Below are positions 16,995 to 27,600 of a stretch of 64,000 nt of DNA, piece after piece (the first letter of the stretch is position 1; every line of letters begins with the position of its first letter). The DNA is taken from the NCBI GenBank assembly GCA_031286585.1, contig JAITUC010000044.1, forward strand, positions 61,461-125,460, given 5' to 3'. Both the position numbers and the translations under genes were made by a program. The DNA comes from Delftia acidovorans. GTDB lineage: Bacteria > Pseudomonadota > Gammaproteobacteria > Burkholderiales > Burkholderiaceae_C. The notes under the pieces are model-generated. The model did no database searches. It was not told the origin of the DNA and saw nothing but the letters and a program-made list of their open reading frames with translations.

Positions 16995-19952
16995 TCAATT
17001 CATGATCCAGAGGGCGCCGGCCATGAAGCCGCCAAACTCCTCGTCGTCACCAATCCCGTCTGGATCGGCGTAGTGCCCGTAATCGCGCTGCTGACCAAAC
17101 GCGCTGTTGAAAGCCGCCTTGTGTGTGGTCTCGGCAGAGCGCCCGTGGACATGGATCACATCAAACCAGGACAGCCCCCCTTCGGTCGAACCCTGGAGGG
17201 GGGGAATCAGCTCCCCTGTGGCGATTGGCGGCTCCAGGTCACCCACAAACCGAATGCCCCCCTGCGTGCGGTTCAGGCAGGCCGACCAATGCCCGCCCGG
17301 GTGCGCTGGAATGCTGTTGCCCGGCATCAGGCTCGGGGTGATGAGCCGGGCCGCAAATTCCTGCTGCATGGCCAGGGCCGCGCCCTCGTTGCCGCAGGGC
17401 GACGTGCCGCGCGGGATGCTGGGCAGCAGCACCACGTCGTCGGGCGGCGTGATCAGGTTGGCAGCCGGGTCCGGCCCAAGCTCTGCCACGTCGGGCGCGT
17501 AGAGAATGGTCCTGGCCGGCAGCCCGTGAATGCGCAGGTGGTGGTTCGGGTAGACCGTGCTCAGGTAGCGCCGCGTGGCTCCCGTCGTCTGCCATGCCAC
17601 CGTGCCAGTCCCCGGGATCGTGGAGCGCTGGTAGCTGCTCGGCACGGCCGCCGCGCGCTGGTAGGTCCGCGTGATGAAGTTCAGGAACCGCAGGTCCGCC
17701 ACGTCGATCATGGTCACGCAGGTGGCCGGCATGCGTTCGGTGCTGACCATCTGCGCTCGCGCCAGCCCGATCTCGAATGCATCGCTGCCGGTGTTCATGG
17801 TCGTGCGCGGCATGAAGATGCGTCCACCATAAGGCGCGAATGTGCCATCGGCTTGGATAAAGGACCGGGCCTGGTCCTGCCCGGCCATCAGGAACTCGGT
17901 CAGGATGTCGAATCCGTCCCACTCCCAGCGCTCGTTGTGTGCCAGGCACAGGCGCTGCACGATGGCCTGGCTGTCGTGCTTGCGCACGGTGTAGTAGGCG
18001 TGCACCCCCTCGGCCCTGAAGCGCGCGGTCAGGGCGCTTTCCAGATATGGTTCGTCGATGTGGTCATGGAAGCGCCGGCCGCTGGACGTGCCTGCCGGGC
18101 CTGGGATGCCCTCCAGCAGCGAGCCGCCCTGCGCGTGCTGGCAGCCCGCAATCAGGTGGCGGAAGGTGTTGCTGCCCACGGGGTCGGAGGGAAAGCCCGG
18201 GCCGTCGTCCGTGATGCCCTGGCCGGGGCGCCAGTACACCTCCACCTCGGCCACCAGCAGATCGTCGTCAGCCAGGCCCTGGGCCGCGTCCAGCGCCGTG
18301 GTGCGCGGCGTGGCCACATAGTAGGCGGCGTCCACGCGGTAGCGCTTCGTCGCGCTGTAGGGCTCGTCGCGCAGCACCTGCAGGCTGGCCGTGAAATCGT
18401 TGGGGTCGGTCTCGTTGGTCGATGTGACCGTGATGCCGACCTCCACCAGGCCGGGCAGGTAGGTGAAAGCCGGCTCGTACTGCTCAGGCGTGGACACGGC
18501 GCGCCAGGCACGGGGACTGCCGGCATCTGCCCCTGTCTCGGTGGAGCACGCCACCAGCACGCCGTTGATCATGTAGGCCCGGCCGAAAGCCTGGTCGCTC
18601 TGGGAGCCGCGCGGCAGCCGGTATTCGCGCACCCGCATGTATTCCCAGGTGTCGCCATTGGGGTCTGGCCGGAACGAGCCGTCCGCCTCGCGCCCCGGCG
18701 CCGTGATGTCGTAGTAGCCGGGCGTCTCGCCCAGCGTGGCGTAGAAATTGTTGAACTGCGCCCCGGGCATCAGGGCCTTGCCGTCCACGAGGTAGTAGAC
18801 GAAGCCATTGGTCTCGCCGGGCTTGACCCACACCCAGACCCAGGCCTCGACCTTCTCGTGCGCCACGGTTGCCGCGCGCGTGCCGGTCTTGTTGAACTGC
18901 CAGGTCCAGTGTTCGGTTGCGACCATCTCCGAGGTGTCGGGCACAGCAACCCAGGCCGGGTAATCGGGCAGGAAGACCCGGGCCACGCTGGTGGGCAGGT
19001 CGGCATAGGCGATGGGGTTCTGCTCGTACAGCTCCGGGTACTTCTGGCCGTTCTGGTACTCGCCCAGCGGCCAGATGGTGAAGCGGCCGTGGGTGTCGGA
19101 GTGCACCACGTAGTCGCGCTTGGCCCCGCTGGGCAGCGTCACCGTCTGCACGGCTGCGCGCCGGTACCAGACGTTGGGACCTTGCTGCCGGCTGGCCCCG
19201 ACCTGCACGCCGCCTGCGCGCGAATAGCTGCAGGTCTTGATGTCGAAGCCCTCATCGCCCATCAGTGGGTCTGTCTGCCGGTCGCCGCCCATCTTGAGCA
19301 GGAAGTTGGAGCGGTAGCTGTAGGCCGTGGTCCCCGGGCCGCGCTGCGGCGCGTTCGTGGCCAGGCCGTAGTTGGTGCCGATGGCCGATGTCATCAGCCA
19401 CGCGCCCTTGTTCTCCTTCCACCACGAATGCTCGAAGAGCTTCTGGTCCTGCCACGACCACTTCGAGTAGAACCATCCCTTCTCGGCCACGGTGCCGCTG
19501 GACGGCGTGAGCGTGGTCAGCCGCCGGGGCGACACCACAGGCCACTGCGGGCCGTCGTCCTTGGGCTCGATGTTCGTGCTGTACCGGGCCTTGGCCTCAC
19601 CCTTGCGCGACAGCGCCACGGCATGCCCGGCTGCGAAGTCGCTGGGCTCCTCGCCTGGGATCTCCACGCCGTCGCTGTCAGTGGGCCGCACGCCGACCTC
19701 GCCCTGCGAGCCGATGCCGTCCGGGTAGATGCGGAAGTCGTCGTTCACCCAGAACTCGTAGCCGGCCGTGCCGCCCTGGATCTCGATCACCTCGTCCTGC
19801 CCGTGCAGCGTGACGCGGATGCGGTAGCCCTCGACCTCGTAGCGCTGGGTGATGTACTCGAAGCCTGCAGCGCGCAGCGTGCGGACACGGCCACGGGCGA
19901 ACGGCACGAACTGCGCCGCCTCGGCCGACGTGACCAGCAGTCGCTCGGCCAT
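16995..19952 (-). CDS. large tail structural protein, unknown
   Basis: 985 residues, acidic and Trp/Tyr/Gly-rich, without signal peptide or membrane segments (for example GWFYSKWSWQDQKLFEHSWWKEN; shortened here as WFYSKWSWQDQ). Such composition is common in phage tail-tip proteins. Its stop is 12 bp upstream of the next gene and its start overlaps the previous stop (TAATG). No family recognised; candidate host-recognition or tail-knob protein by size and place. Confidence 0.55.
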   Translation of the reverse strand: MAERLLVTSAEAAQFVPFARGRVRTLRAAGFEYITQRYEVEGYRIRVTLHGQDEVIEIQGGTAGYEFWVNDDFRIYPDGIGSQGEVGVRPTDSDGVEIPGEEPSDFAAGHAVALSRKGEAKARYSTNIEPKDDGPQWPVVSPRRLTTLTPSSGTVAEKGWFYSKWSWQDQKLFEHSWWKENKGAWLMTSAIGTNYGLATNAPQRGPGTTAYSYRSNFLLKMGGDRQTDPLMGDEGFDIKTCSYSRAGGVQVGASRQQGPNVWYRRAAVQTVTLPSGAKRDYVVHSDTHGRFTIWPLGEYQNGQKYPELYEQNPIAYADLPTSVARVFLPDYPAWVAVPDTSEMVATEHWTWQFNKTGTRAATVAHEKVEAWVWVWVKPGETNGFVYYLVDGKALMPGAQFNNFYATLGETPGYYDITAPGREADGSFRPDPNGDTWEYMRVREYRLPRGSQSDQAFGRAYMINGVLVACSTETGADAGSPRAWRAVSTPEQYEPAFTYLPGLVEVGITVTSTNETDPNDFTASLQVLRDEPYSATKRYRVDAAYYVATPRTTALDAAQGLADDDLLVAEVEVYWRPGQGITDDGPGFPSDPVGSNTFRHLIAGCQHAQGGSLLEGIPGPAGTSSGRRFHDHIDEPYLESALTARFRAEGVHAYYTVRKHDSQAIVQRLCLAHNERWEWDGFDILTEFLMAGQDQARSFIQADGTFAPYGGRIFMPRTTMNTGSDAFEIGLARAQMVSTERMPATCVTMIDVADLRFLNFITRTYQRAAAVPSSYQRSTIPGTGTVAWQTTGATRRYLSTVYPNHHLRIHGLPARTILYAPDVAELGPDPAANLITPPDDVVLLPSIPRGTSPCGNEGAALAMQQEFAARLITPSLMPGNSIPAHPGGHWSACLNRTQGGIRFVGDLEPPIATGELIPPLQGSTEGGLSWFDVIHVHGRSAETTHKAAFNSAFGQQRDYGHYADPDGIGDDEEFGGFMAGALWIMN

Positions 19953-20413
19953 TACTGGGCGGGGATCGAGAAAGAGAAGACGTCGATGGTGACGGGCTGG
20001 CCCACCTGGATGGCCACGGTGCTGAACTTCGCATCGCCGCCGCCCACCGCAATGGCGCCATCGATGCGCACCAGCGTGGTGGAGACCGAGCCGTCATCAA
20101 CGGCGTTGGCGCGGAAGCGGAACCAGCCCGCATTGCCCGCGGCCAGGCCCACAAGCTTCCAGGTCGCCCCTGAAGGCTTGGCCACACCGCCGCCCGTGGC
20201 CGCATCCAGCACCAGGCCGTTCGTGGGGTCGCCAGCGTTCCAGGCAGCGCCATTGAGCGTGGCTCGGCCCAGCAGCGTGCCGGTGGGCGCCGCATCAGCG
20301 GTCAGCGGCTGGGGGCCGGTGTAGACCTCGATCACGCCGCCATTGATTGCGCCGGCAAAGCCGACCTGGCCGGCCATGGCGTTGCGCAGGCCGGTAGAGA
20401 GTTTGACGGTCAT
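19952..20413 (-). CDS. phage structural protein, paralogue of 16542-16982
   Basis: 153 residues from the ATG at 20413, which overlaps the previous stop (ATGA). It shares the STGLRN start and the ATADAA/LTADAA...TGTLL segment with 16542-16982. C-terminus ends in a beta strand (TIDVFSFSIPAQ) like its paralogue (DVDEYSFALPTF). A longer upstream frame is open but overlaps the preceding gene and is a shadow. Confidence 0.6.
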   Translation of the reverse strand: MTVKLSTGLRNAMAGQVGFAGAINGGVIEVYTGPQPLTADAAPTGTLLGRATLNGAAWNAGDPTNGLVLDAATGGGVAKPSGATWKLVGLAAGNAGWFRFRANAVDDGSVSTTLVRIDGAIAVGGGDAKFSTVAIQVGQPVTIDVFSFSIPAQ

Positions 20414-21588
20414 GGAGATACCTCGCGTCGTTGGTTGAAAGGGGTGCCGCCCGCGTGCAGGCAGGCAAGGAAACGGGTCTGACCGTCGATCTCGAGCACG
20501 GCCGCGCCAGCCTGCAGGCCGGGCGCCACGCTCACGCGCGAGGCGGTCAGGTTGGTGAATTCGGGGAACTGGCACAGGCCGCGCTGAGACCAGATGAGCG
20601 TCCGCTTGCCGTCCAGCGCCCAGGGCTGGCCCGGCACCGTGCCGTAGCTGGCCAGCAGGACCAGGCCCTCGGGCGTGTAGGCATGCATGGCGCGGTCGGT
20701 GGCCACCACCAGGCCGGCGTCGTTCGGCGCCAGGGCCAGGGCTTTGCCGGGCACCATGAAGAAGCCTTCCGAGAGATTCCACAGGTGCGCCGCCAGAGGT
20801 TCGCTGCGCCAAACGACTGTCTTGTCGTCCTCTGGCAGATACTGGGCGGCATAGATGCGGCCGCGCCATTCCGTGATCACGTCCACGCCCTCGGGCAGCG
20901 GGTCCAGCCCATCGGTCAGCAGCTCCTGGCCCAGGGCCTCGGGCGGCTGCGCCCAGACTGAGGCCGGGCCGGCATCGCCAAAGGCAAGCTGAAATGCGGT
21001 GCTGTCGGCCGGCGCCACATACACGCGCGTCACGCAGCCGGGCAGCTGCTCGATGCCACTGATCTGCAGCGCAGCGCCCTGCTCCACCGTGACCTCAGCG
21101 GCGGTGCTGGCCGGCGTCTCCCGGCCGTCTGGCAGGATGAAGGTGGCGCAGACGCGGTACTGGCCCGCCGGCAGCTGGCCGCCCTCGCCCACCTGGACGC
21201 GCGGCTCGGCCGGCATGGGCAGGCGCCAGGGCAGCGCCTCGCCCTCGGCGGTGATGATCCCGGCCCCGTCACCGGCGACATACAGCACATGGTCGTTGAT
21301 CTCGGTCCAGTACGCATCGCGGCCCAGGCCCTGCGCCAGGGGGCGCACGGTCATGTCGTCCAGGACTTGGCGCAGCTCGCCGCCGTCGATCACGTACAGA
21401 CGGCTGAAATCGCGGGTGGAGTAGATGCCCGTGGGCGTGCATGCCATCGCCAGCGTGCGCCCGACGCGGACCTTCACCCCGCCCGATTCCGTCACATCGA
21501 CGTTGTCGGCACGGGTGAACCACGACAACCCGAGCCGCAGCGGGTCGGTGACGTTGTTGATTCCCTTGAATGCACGGATAGCGGCCAT
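20410..21588 (-). CDS. tail protein, P22 gp10-like stabilisation/beta-propeller type
   Basis: About 392 residues from ATG 21588 (a GTG at 21624 would add 12). FKGINNVTDPLRLG near the start, then repeated beta-blade segments (VGRTLAMACTPTGIYSTRDF, LVVATDRAMHAYTPEGLVLL, LIWSQRGLCQFPEF). This matches what I know of podovirus head-tail stabilisation proteins. It lies between the ejection-protein gene and the tail genes, which fits a tail-knob component. Confidence 0.55.
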   Translation of the reverse strand: MAAIRAFKGINNVTDPLRLGLSWFTRADNVDVTESGGVKVRVGRTLAMACTPTGIYSTRDFSRLYVIDGGELRQVLDDMTVRPLAQGLGRDAYWTEINDHVLYVAGDGAGIITAEGEALPWRLPMPAEPRVQVGEGGQLPAGQYRVCATFILPDGRETPASTAAEVTVEQGAALQISGIEQLPGCVTRVYVAPADSTAFQLAFGDAGPASVWAQPPEALGQELLTDGLDPLPEGVDVITEWRGRIYAAQYLPEDDKTVVWRSEPLAAHLWNLSEGFFMVPGKALALAPNDAGLVVATDRAMHAYTPEGLVLLASYGTVPGQPWALDGKRTLIWSQRGLCQFPEFTNLTASRVSVAPGLQAGAAVLEIDGQTRFLACLHAGGTPFNQRREVSP

Positions 21589-21639
21589 GCCATGGACTTT
21601 GGCAAGGCGCGCCCTCCGAGTCACACCCTGCCCGGAGCG

Positions 21640-24600
21640 TCACCCCACGCTTGCGGCCATCTCCCGCATTTGCTGCCTCAAGGCCTTGGGTGATGTGTCC
21701 GCGATGCGGTCGGTGCGATCCTTGTTCATCTCGCGCACGCGCTTCATCACGTCGGGGATCTTGACCACGATGGGCTGCTCGGGGTTGTTCTTGTTCCAAT
21801 CGGCCAGTCGGTCGCGCACGCGCTGCAGGCCGGCTTCATCCTTCTCGAAGACAGCCTGGGCCCATTGCGCCTTGATGTCCGAAGAGGTCTGGGTATAGAA
21901 GCTCTTGGACCGCTGCATGAAGCTGTTGGCCTCCTGAACCTCGGCCACGCTCTTGGGCTGGAAGCCGATGGCCTTGGCCGCCGCCTCTGCCAGCGTGGTG
22001 TCGATCACCTTGTAGCCCTTCTGGTCGCGGTACATGCCGGTGGCGGCCATGTCCAGGCCCTTCGCCGCGTTGCGCACCGCCGTGGGCGACACCTCCAGCG
22101 CCGCGCGACCCACAGCCGAAACATCGGCCTTCATCACCCCTCCCATCAGTTCACGCACCGCCGAAAAACCGCGCTTGGCCAAGTCACCAGCCGGCCCTGC
22201 GACCTCCAGAAGATCTCGCTCTCGATCTTGCTTGGTCAGCCACAGCCCCGTGCCGGGCAGCAGGTTGCCCATGCCCAAGCGTCCCGACACGTCAATGGGC
22301 GCGCCAGGTAGTCCGGAAACACCCTGCTCCAAGAACTCAGCTAACTCCTTGCCGACGATGCTGGCCAAAGCCTGTTTGCGCCACTGCTTCGCACTCACGT
22401 TGTAGCCCATCATCTGCCCCAGGCCATCTGCCACGTCCTCAACATCCTCCATGAAAGGCACGCCGCCGGCGCCGCCCATCAGCAGCAGCATGGCCAGGGC
22501 CCAGCCCACCGCGCGCTTGCCCTCCGGGCCGCCCTGCGTCCACATGCGCTGCATCAGCTCCAGGTAGCTGACGGAATAGGTCTTGAAGGTGAACAGCGTG
22601 CCGCCGACGGCGCCGCGTGCCCACTGGGGCTTGTTGGCCTTCGAGTAGACGAACTGGGTCTCCAGCACGGCCTTGCGCGCGAAGGCGCCGGGGTCGGGCA
22701 TGCCCTGGGCCTTGGCGATCCGGAATGCAGCGATGAAGGTGGAGCGCCGGTTGAACTGCTCGGCCAGGGCGAAGGGCTGGCCCCATGCCACCTTGGCGCG
22801 TTCCCAGGCATTGCCCGCCGCCGCGCGCGCATCCCCGGCCCGCGTGCCGTCGCCCGAGCGCAGGCCGCCAGCGCCGCGCGCCTGGGCCATGAGCTGGTGC
22901 ACCTCCTGGGGCGACACCACGCCGTCGTCCTCGGCCGATTTCAGGGCATGGGCCAGATCCGTCTCGTACTTCATGCCGCGCGTGCCCATGTCCTTCAGCG
23001 CTCGAGTCATCTGGCTGCTGGCCGCGCGGATGCCGCCGAACTGGCTGAGCCATGGCAGCGTGACGGCAAAGGGCTGGGTCATGTTGACGAAGGCCGAGGC
23101 CAGCGAGCCACCCAGGTATTGGGCGAACAGCATGCCGCGCACGGCCTGCCCCTCTTCCTGTGGGTCACGGATGTAGCTGTGCAGTCCCATGGCCAGGTCC
23201 TTCAACTCGCCCTGGTCCTTCGGGATGTCGTTGATCGCACGGTCCATCGTGCCGGCATTCAGGCCTGCCGCGCCCTGGCGCGCGTTGCTGTAGACGAAGT
23301 TGGCCACCACGCGGCCCACGTCCTGGCTGTAGCCCTCGATGCCCTTGCGCTGGATCAGGCGCTTGAGCGCGCTGTGGTTGTTCTTGGTCAGCTTCAGGTA
23401 CTCGTCATAGACCTTGCGCGTTGCCGCATCGGCCTCCTTGCCCACCACCATGTCCTTGAAGATCTCCAGCGTCTCGGGCGTGATGCCCGCGAACAGCTTG
23501 AAGGACTGCTGGCTCATCGTGCCCTGGGTGATCACGGCGCCGGGGAAGGCCTGGGCCATCTGGATCTTGGCCAGGTTGGCATCCTTCATGGTTTCGTACA
23601 TGCCGAAGTACTGGCGGTTGCCGTCCTGGTCCACCACGTCCAGCGTGTACCGGCCGAAGCGCGACAGCGGCGCATACCCGGCGTCCTGCAGATCCTTGGC
23701 CGTGGCCGCACGGTCTACCACCAGATTGTTCAGCTGCATCAGGCGGTCGGCCAGCTCGGGCTTGGCTTTGGCATCGTGCTGCAGCGTGGTGGTCAGCAGC
23801 TCCAGGGCGTCGGCCAACTTGGGCGCATCCAGCACCAGGTCCCGCATCCCGGCGTACTCGTCGCCCAGGGCGCGCATCATGTCGGCGCGCGCCGTCATGT
23901 CGATGGAGCGGTCGATGGCCGCGCGCGCTTCGCGGTACAGGGCAATCTGGTTGGCATTGGCCCCGAACATCGTCTGCAGTTCGGCATCGGTCCAGACCGT
24001 GCCGGCCTTCAGCATCTTGCTCTCGAAGCGGGAATTCACATTGGCTTCGTACTGGGCCAGCGGCATGCCGCGCCAGGCGCCCAGGATGCGGTCATCCAGC
24101 CGCCCGGCGCGCAGCAGCAGCTGGGCCTTGTCGTCGGCGGGCAGGTTCCCGTATTTCTTGGCCAGCTCGTCCACCAGCACAGCCTTGCCATCCACGTCCC
24201 GACCCCAGAGCAACGTGCCCTCGAAGAGCGGCTTGGCCACGGCCTTGTTGTCGGCCGCCGATACGGGGGTCTTGCGGTTCTTGCCCACCAGGTCGCCGAT
24301 GGTGTCGACGCGCGGCAGCAGGCGCGGCGCGCGGTCGGCTGCATCGTTGGCCAGCATAGACACGTCATCGATGTTCTGCTGCGCAGTCTCGTATACGGGC
24401 TTGAAGGCTGGCACGCGCTCGGCAAGGTGCCGCATGGTGCCGATGGTCTTGTCCCAGACAGAGATCTTGCCCGGGTGGGACATCGTCTTCTGGAGCTGAT
24501 CCAGAGCGCTGTCCTTGATCTCCGAAAGCCGCGAGCGGCTGAAGCTCAGTTCGTCGTCGGCATCGCCTTGGCGAGGATTGCCTTGATCTGCGCGCTCGCC

Positions 24601-27600
24601 TCCGCGTCGTCCTTCTTCAGCGATTCGATCTCGGAGTCGCTGAGCCGGCTCGAATCGCGCGAGGTATCGGGCCTCCGACTCTGTGAGCGCGTCGAAGCCG
24701 TAGCCTGTGGCTGAGCGGAATTGGTCTTCGAGGTCACCATGTTTTTGCCGGAGAGATACGAGGGTTTCAGGAGAAGGCTGGATTTTTGCACTGTACTGCT
24801 TGCCGGTCAACGCAACCACGCCCACCACGTTGCCGCCACCCTCGCGGATGTGGCTGGCCAGGGCCGCGAATGTGCCGCCTTGGGTGAGGGTGTCATCCAC
24901 CAGCAGGTAGTCGCCAGGCTCCACGGCGCCCGCGAAATCGACAGGTGCAAAGATGCGGTCCAGCCCATCAAGGCCGGTGCGCCGCGCGCGATTCGCCTGC
25001 ACGATGCCTGTCGCGGCATCGAGGCCCAGACGCATCGCCAGCACTTCGGCCACGGCGCGCGGAATCTTGTTGCGACCCGAGGCCTCTTCGGCAGCCACCG
25101 GCAGCACGCTCGGCCGCGCGCCGCCCAATGCAGCCGCCACCTTGGCCACCATCTCGGGTGTGACGAGGTCCACGGCCAGCCGCGTGGCTGCCGCGACATT
25201 TCCGCCTTTGGCCGCCGCGTAGTCTGGATGCTTCGATGCGCTGCCCAGCGTGCTGCCGATGATTGCGTCCGGCGTGGTGGCCGGCGAGTCGGAGCGGCTG
25301 AACACAGGCTCGATACGGTCTGTCTCGGCGCGCTGCCCACGCTCCACGAAATCGCGCGCCGGCAGGATGTAGCCCTGGATGATGTCGGCGTCCGAGAGCT
25401 TCAGACCCCTGAACCCAGGCACGTTGGCCCGCAGCCAGTTGCGGATCGCCGCCACGGCGCGTCGCACGAAATGCAGCTGCGGCGTCTTCTCGGCCATCTC
25501 GGCCAGCACTTCCTCGGCCGCGTGGCGGCGGCTCAGGTCCGTGACCCCGCGCAGGCCGTACTCCTTGATCTTGGCGGCCACCTCGGCCTGGCGCATGGTG
25601 GCGACCAGGTTGAGGATCTTGTCCAAGTCCCGCCCGAACAGCCCGCGCAGGCCGTGGTGGCCCAGCACCTCGTGGTGCAGCACGCGGGCCGCGTCGGCGG
25701 GCGTATTCAGCTTGCTGGCCAGCAGATAGGCCTTGCCGCGCCAGTAGAAGCCCTCGGGCGCGCCCGTGGCGCCACCGCTGCGCTGGCGCAAATCCGCGCG
25801 CCGAGCCGCCTCGGGCACAGCGGGGTCATTCATGTCGAACGCCACAACCACCTCGGGGCCGTTGCTCCAGCCCTTGCGGATGGCGTCCACGGTCTGGCGC
25901 ACCTGGCTCACAGCCTGAGCGCGCGCAGCTTCTGAATGCGCCACCGGCTCGGGCCGCATGATGCGTAGCAGGTTGGCCATCTGGTCATCGGTCAGGCCCT
26001 GGCCCTCGGCCTCGCCGCGCCGGAATGGCAACTCCTCGGTGCGCTCCACAGGCCCGGCCTTCAACTCGCTGGCGGTCGGCTGGGTGGCATGCGTGCGATC
26101 GCGCAGGCCCGGAACATCCTCCCAGCCCGACCCCTGCTTCTCCACCTGGCGCACCGTCACGCTCCAGGCGCCATCGGCATTTGCAGGCGTGTAAGAGACG
26201 ACGCGATCGAACCCGCCGCCATAGCTCTTCAAGATGTTGCCTGGGGTGAAGTAGTTCGCGCGAGCGGCTTCCTCGGCGGCGGCCTTCTTGGCCAGGATGC
26301 CGCGCGGCGGCCGGGGCGCTGGTGCAGCGGCGTCGGCCTGCTTCGGGCCGAACACCTCATGCAATTTGCGCGGATAGGCGATCGGGTACTTCGCGCCACC
26401 GTCCGACGTGCGATCACCGGCAGCAGCCCCCAGTGCTTTGCGGATGCCGTTTCGAGGCACGGCCATGTGGTCCACCAAGAACTGCCCGACAGCGGCTTGC
26501 TCTACGTAGGTATGGTTCGGCGCCAAGCCGAAAAGGTCACGCAGTTCCACGTCGGTGGGCTTCTCGCCGCGCTTGAGCTTTTCCGCCACCGTGCCGGCAA
26601 GGGCTTGGCGCTTTGTTTCCGCGTCGGTACGCGCGCGGTCCATCGACAGGAAGCCAGCGAGTGACTTGGCGGCTTCGTCCACAGTCGAGGAAAGGGCACT
26701 GGACTGGCCGCTGACGCTGGCCGTCCATTTCCCAGACCCCAGCGCGCCCTTGCCGGGCTTGAACTGAGTGTCCGCAGGAAGGCTGTACTCCTTTATCACC
26801 TGCTGCTGCATAGCACTCTCGGTCAGGCCGATCTGCGCCTCGCTGGGAGCTGGCAGGTCGTTGACAGGACTCGTGGCAGCTTCTTTGGCCGCGACATCGA
26901 TGCGACCCGCTCCGGCACTCCGCGCGCTTTCTGGCACCTGCTCCCGATAGTCCAAGGCATCCAGGCCGCGCGCCATGTTTTCAGAAGGCTTCACCGATTT
27001 TTCATTGGCATCCACCCATGCCAGCGCCTGCTCACGATCCAGGAACTCGCCCTGTGGCGAAACGAAGCCTGTTTCGGCAAAGCCCCCGGCCTGCGCCGCG
27101 TGCTTCTCGGCCACGATGAAATGCATCGAGTTGGGCTTCCCAACATACACAACGCCATCGTTGCCAAGGTTTGCCACTGCCAGACCCTTGATCGGGACAT
27201 CTTCGCCGCGCGATTGGTACTGGACGCCAGCGGGCGTGCGCAGAGTACGTGGTGCAGGTGCTGCAGCAGCAGCGGACATGGCGGCGGCCAGCTTCTCGCG
27301 CACCTTGGGCGCCAGGTCCGCCCATGCCCGCGTGTGGGCCCCGGCGCGCGCTGGGGCGTTCAGGCCCTTCGCTGCCTTCGCTACCGCCTGGCGCTCGGCC
27401 GCCGGCATGCTGGTCCAGCGCTCACTGGCGGCCAGCAGCTGCGCGCGCCGCGCGTCGTTCCCTTCCTTGGCGATGGCCACGGCCTGCTGCTGGCCCGCCG
27501 TGGGCGCTGGCGCAGCAGCAGGAGCTACACCGGCAGCCTGTTCGCTGGCGCCACTTCGGCCAGGTACAGCAGATTGCACGCGGGCAGCAGGCTGTCCGGC

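Noticed and set aside
17184..17207. GGTCGAACCCTGGAGGGG, similar to the late motif
   Set aside because: It lies inside the coding sequence of the 985-residue tail gene, lacks the TAG core and has no gene start nearby, so it is probably chance.
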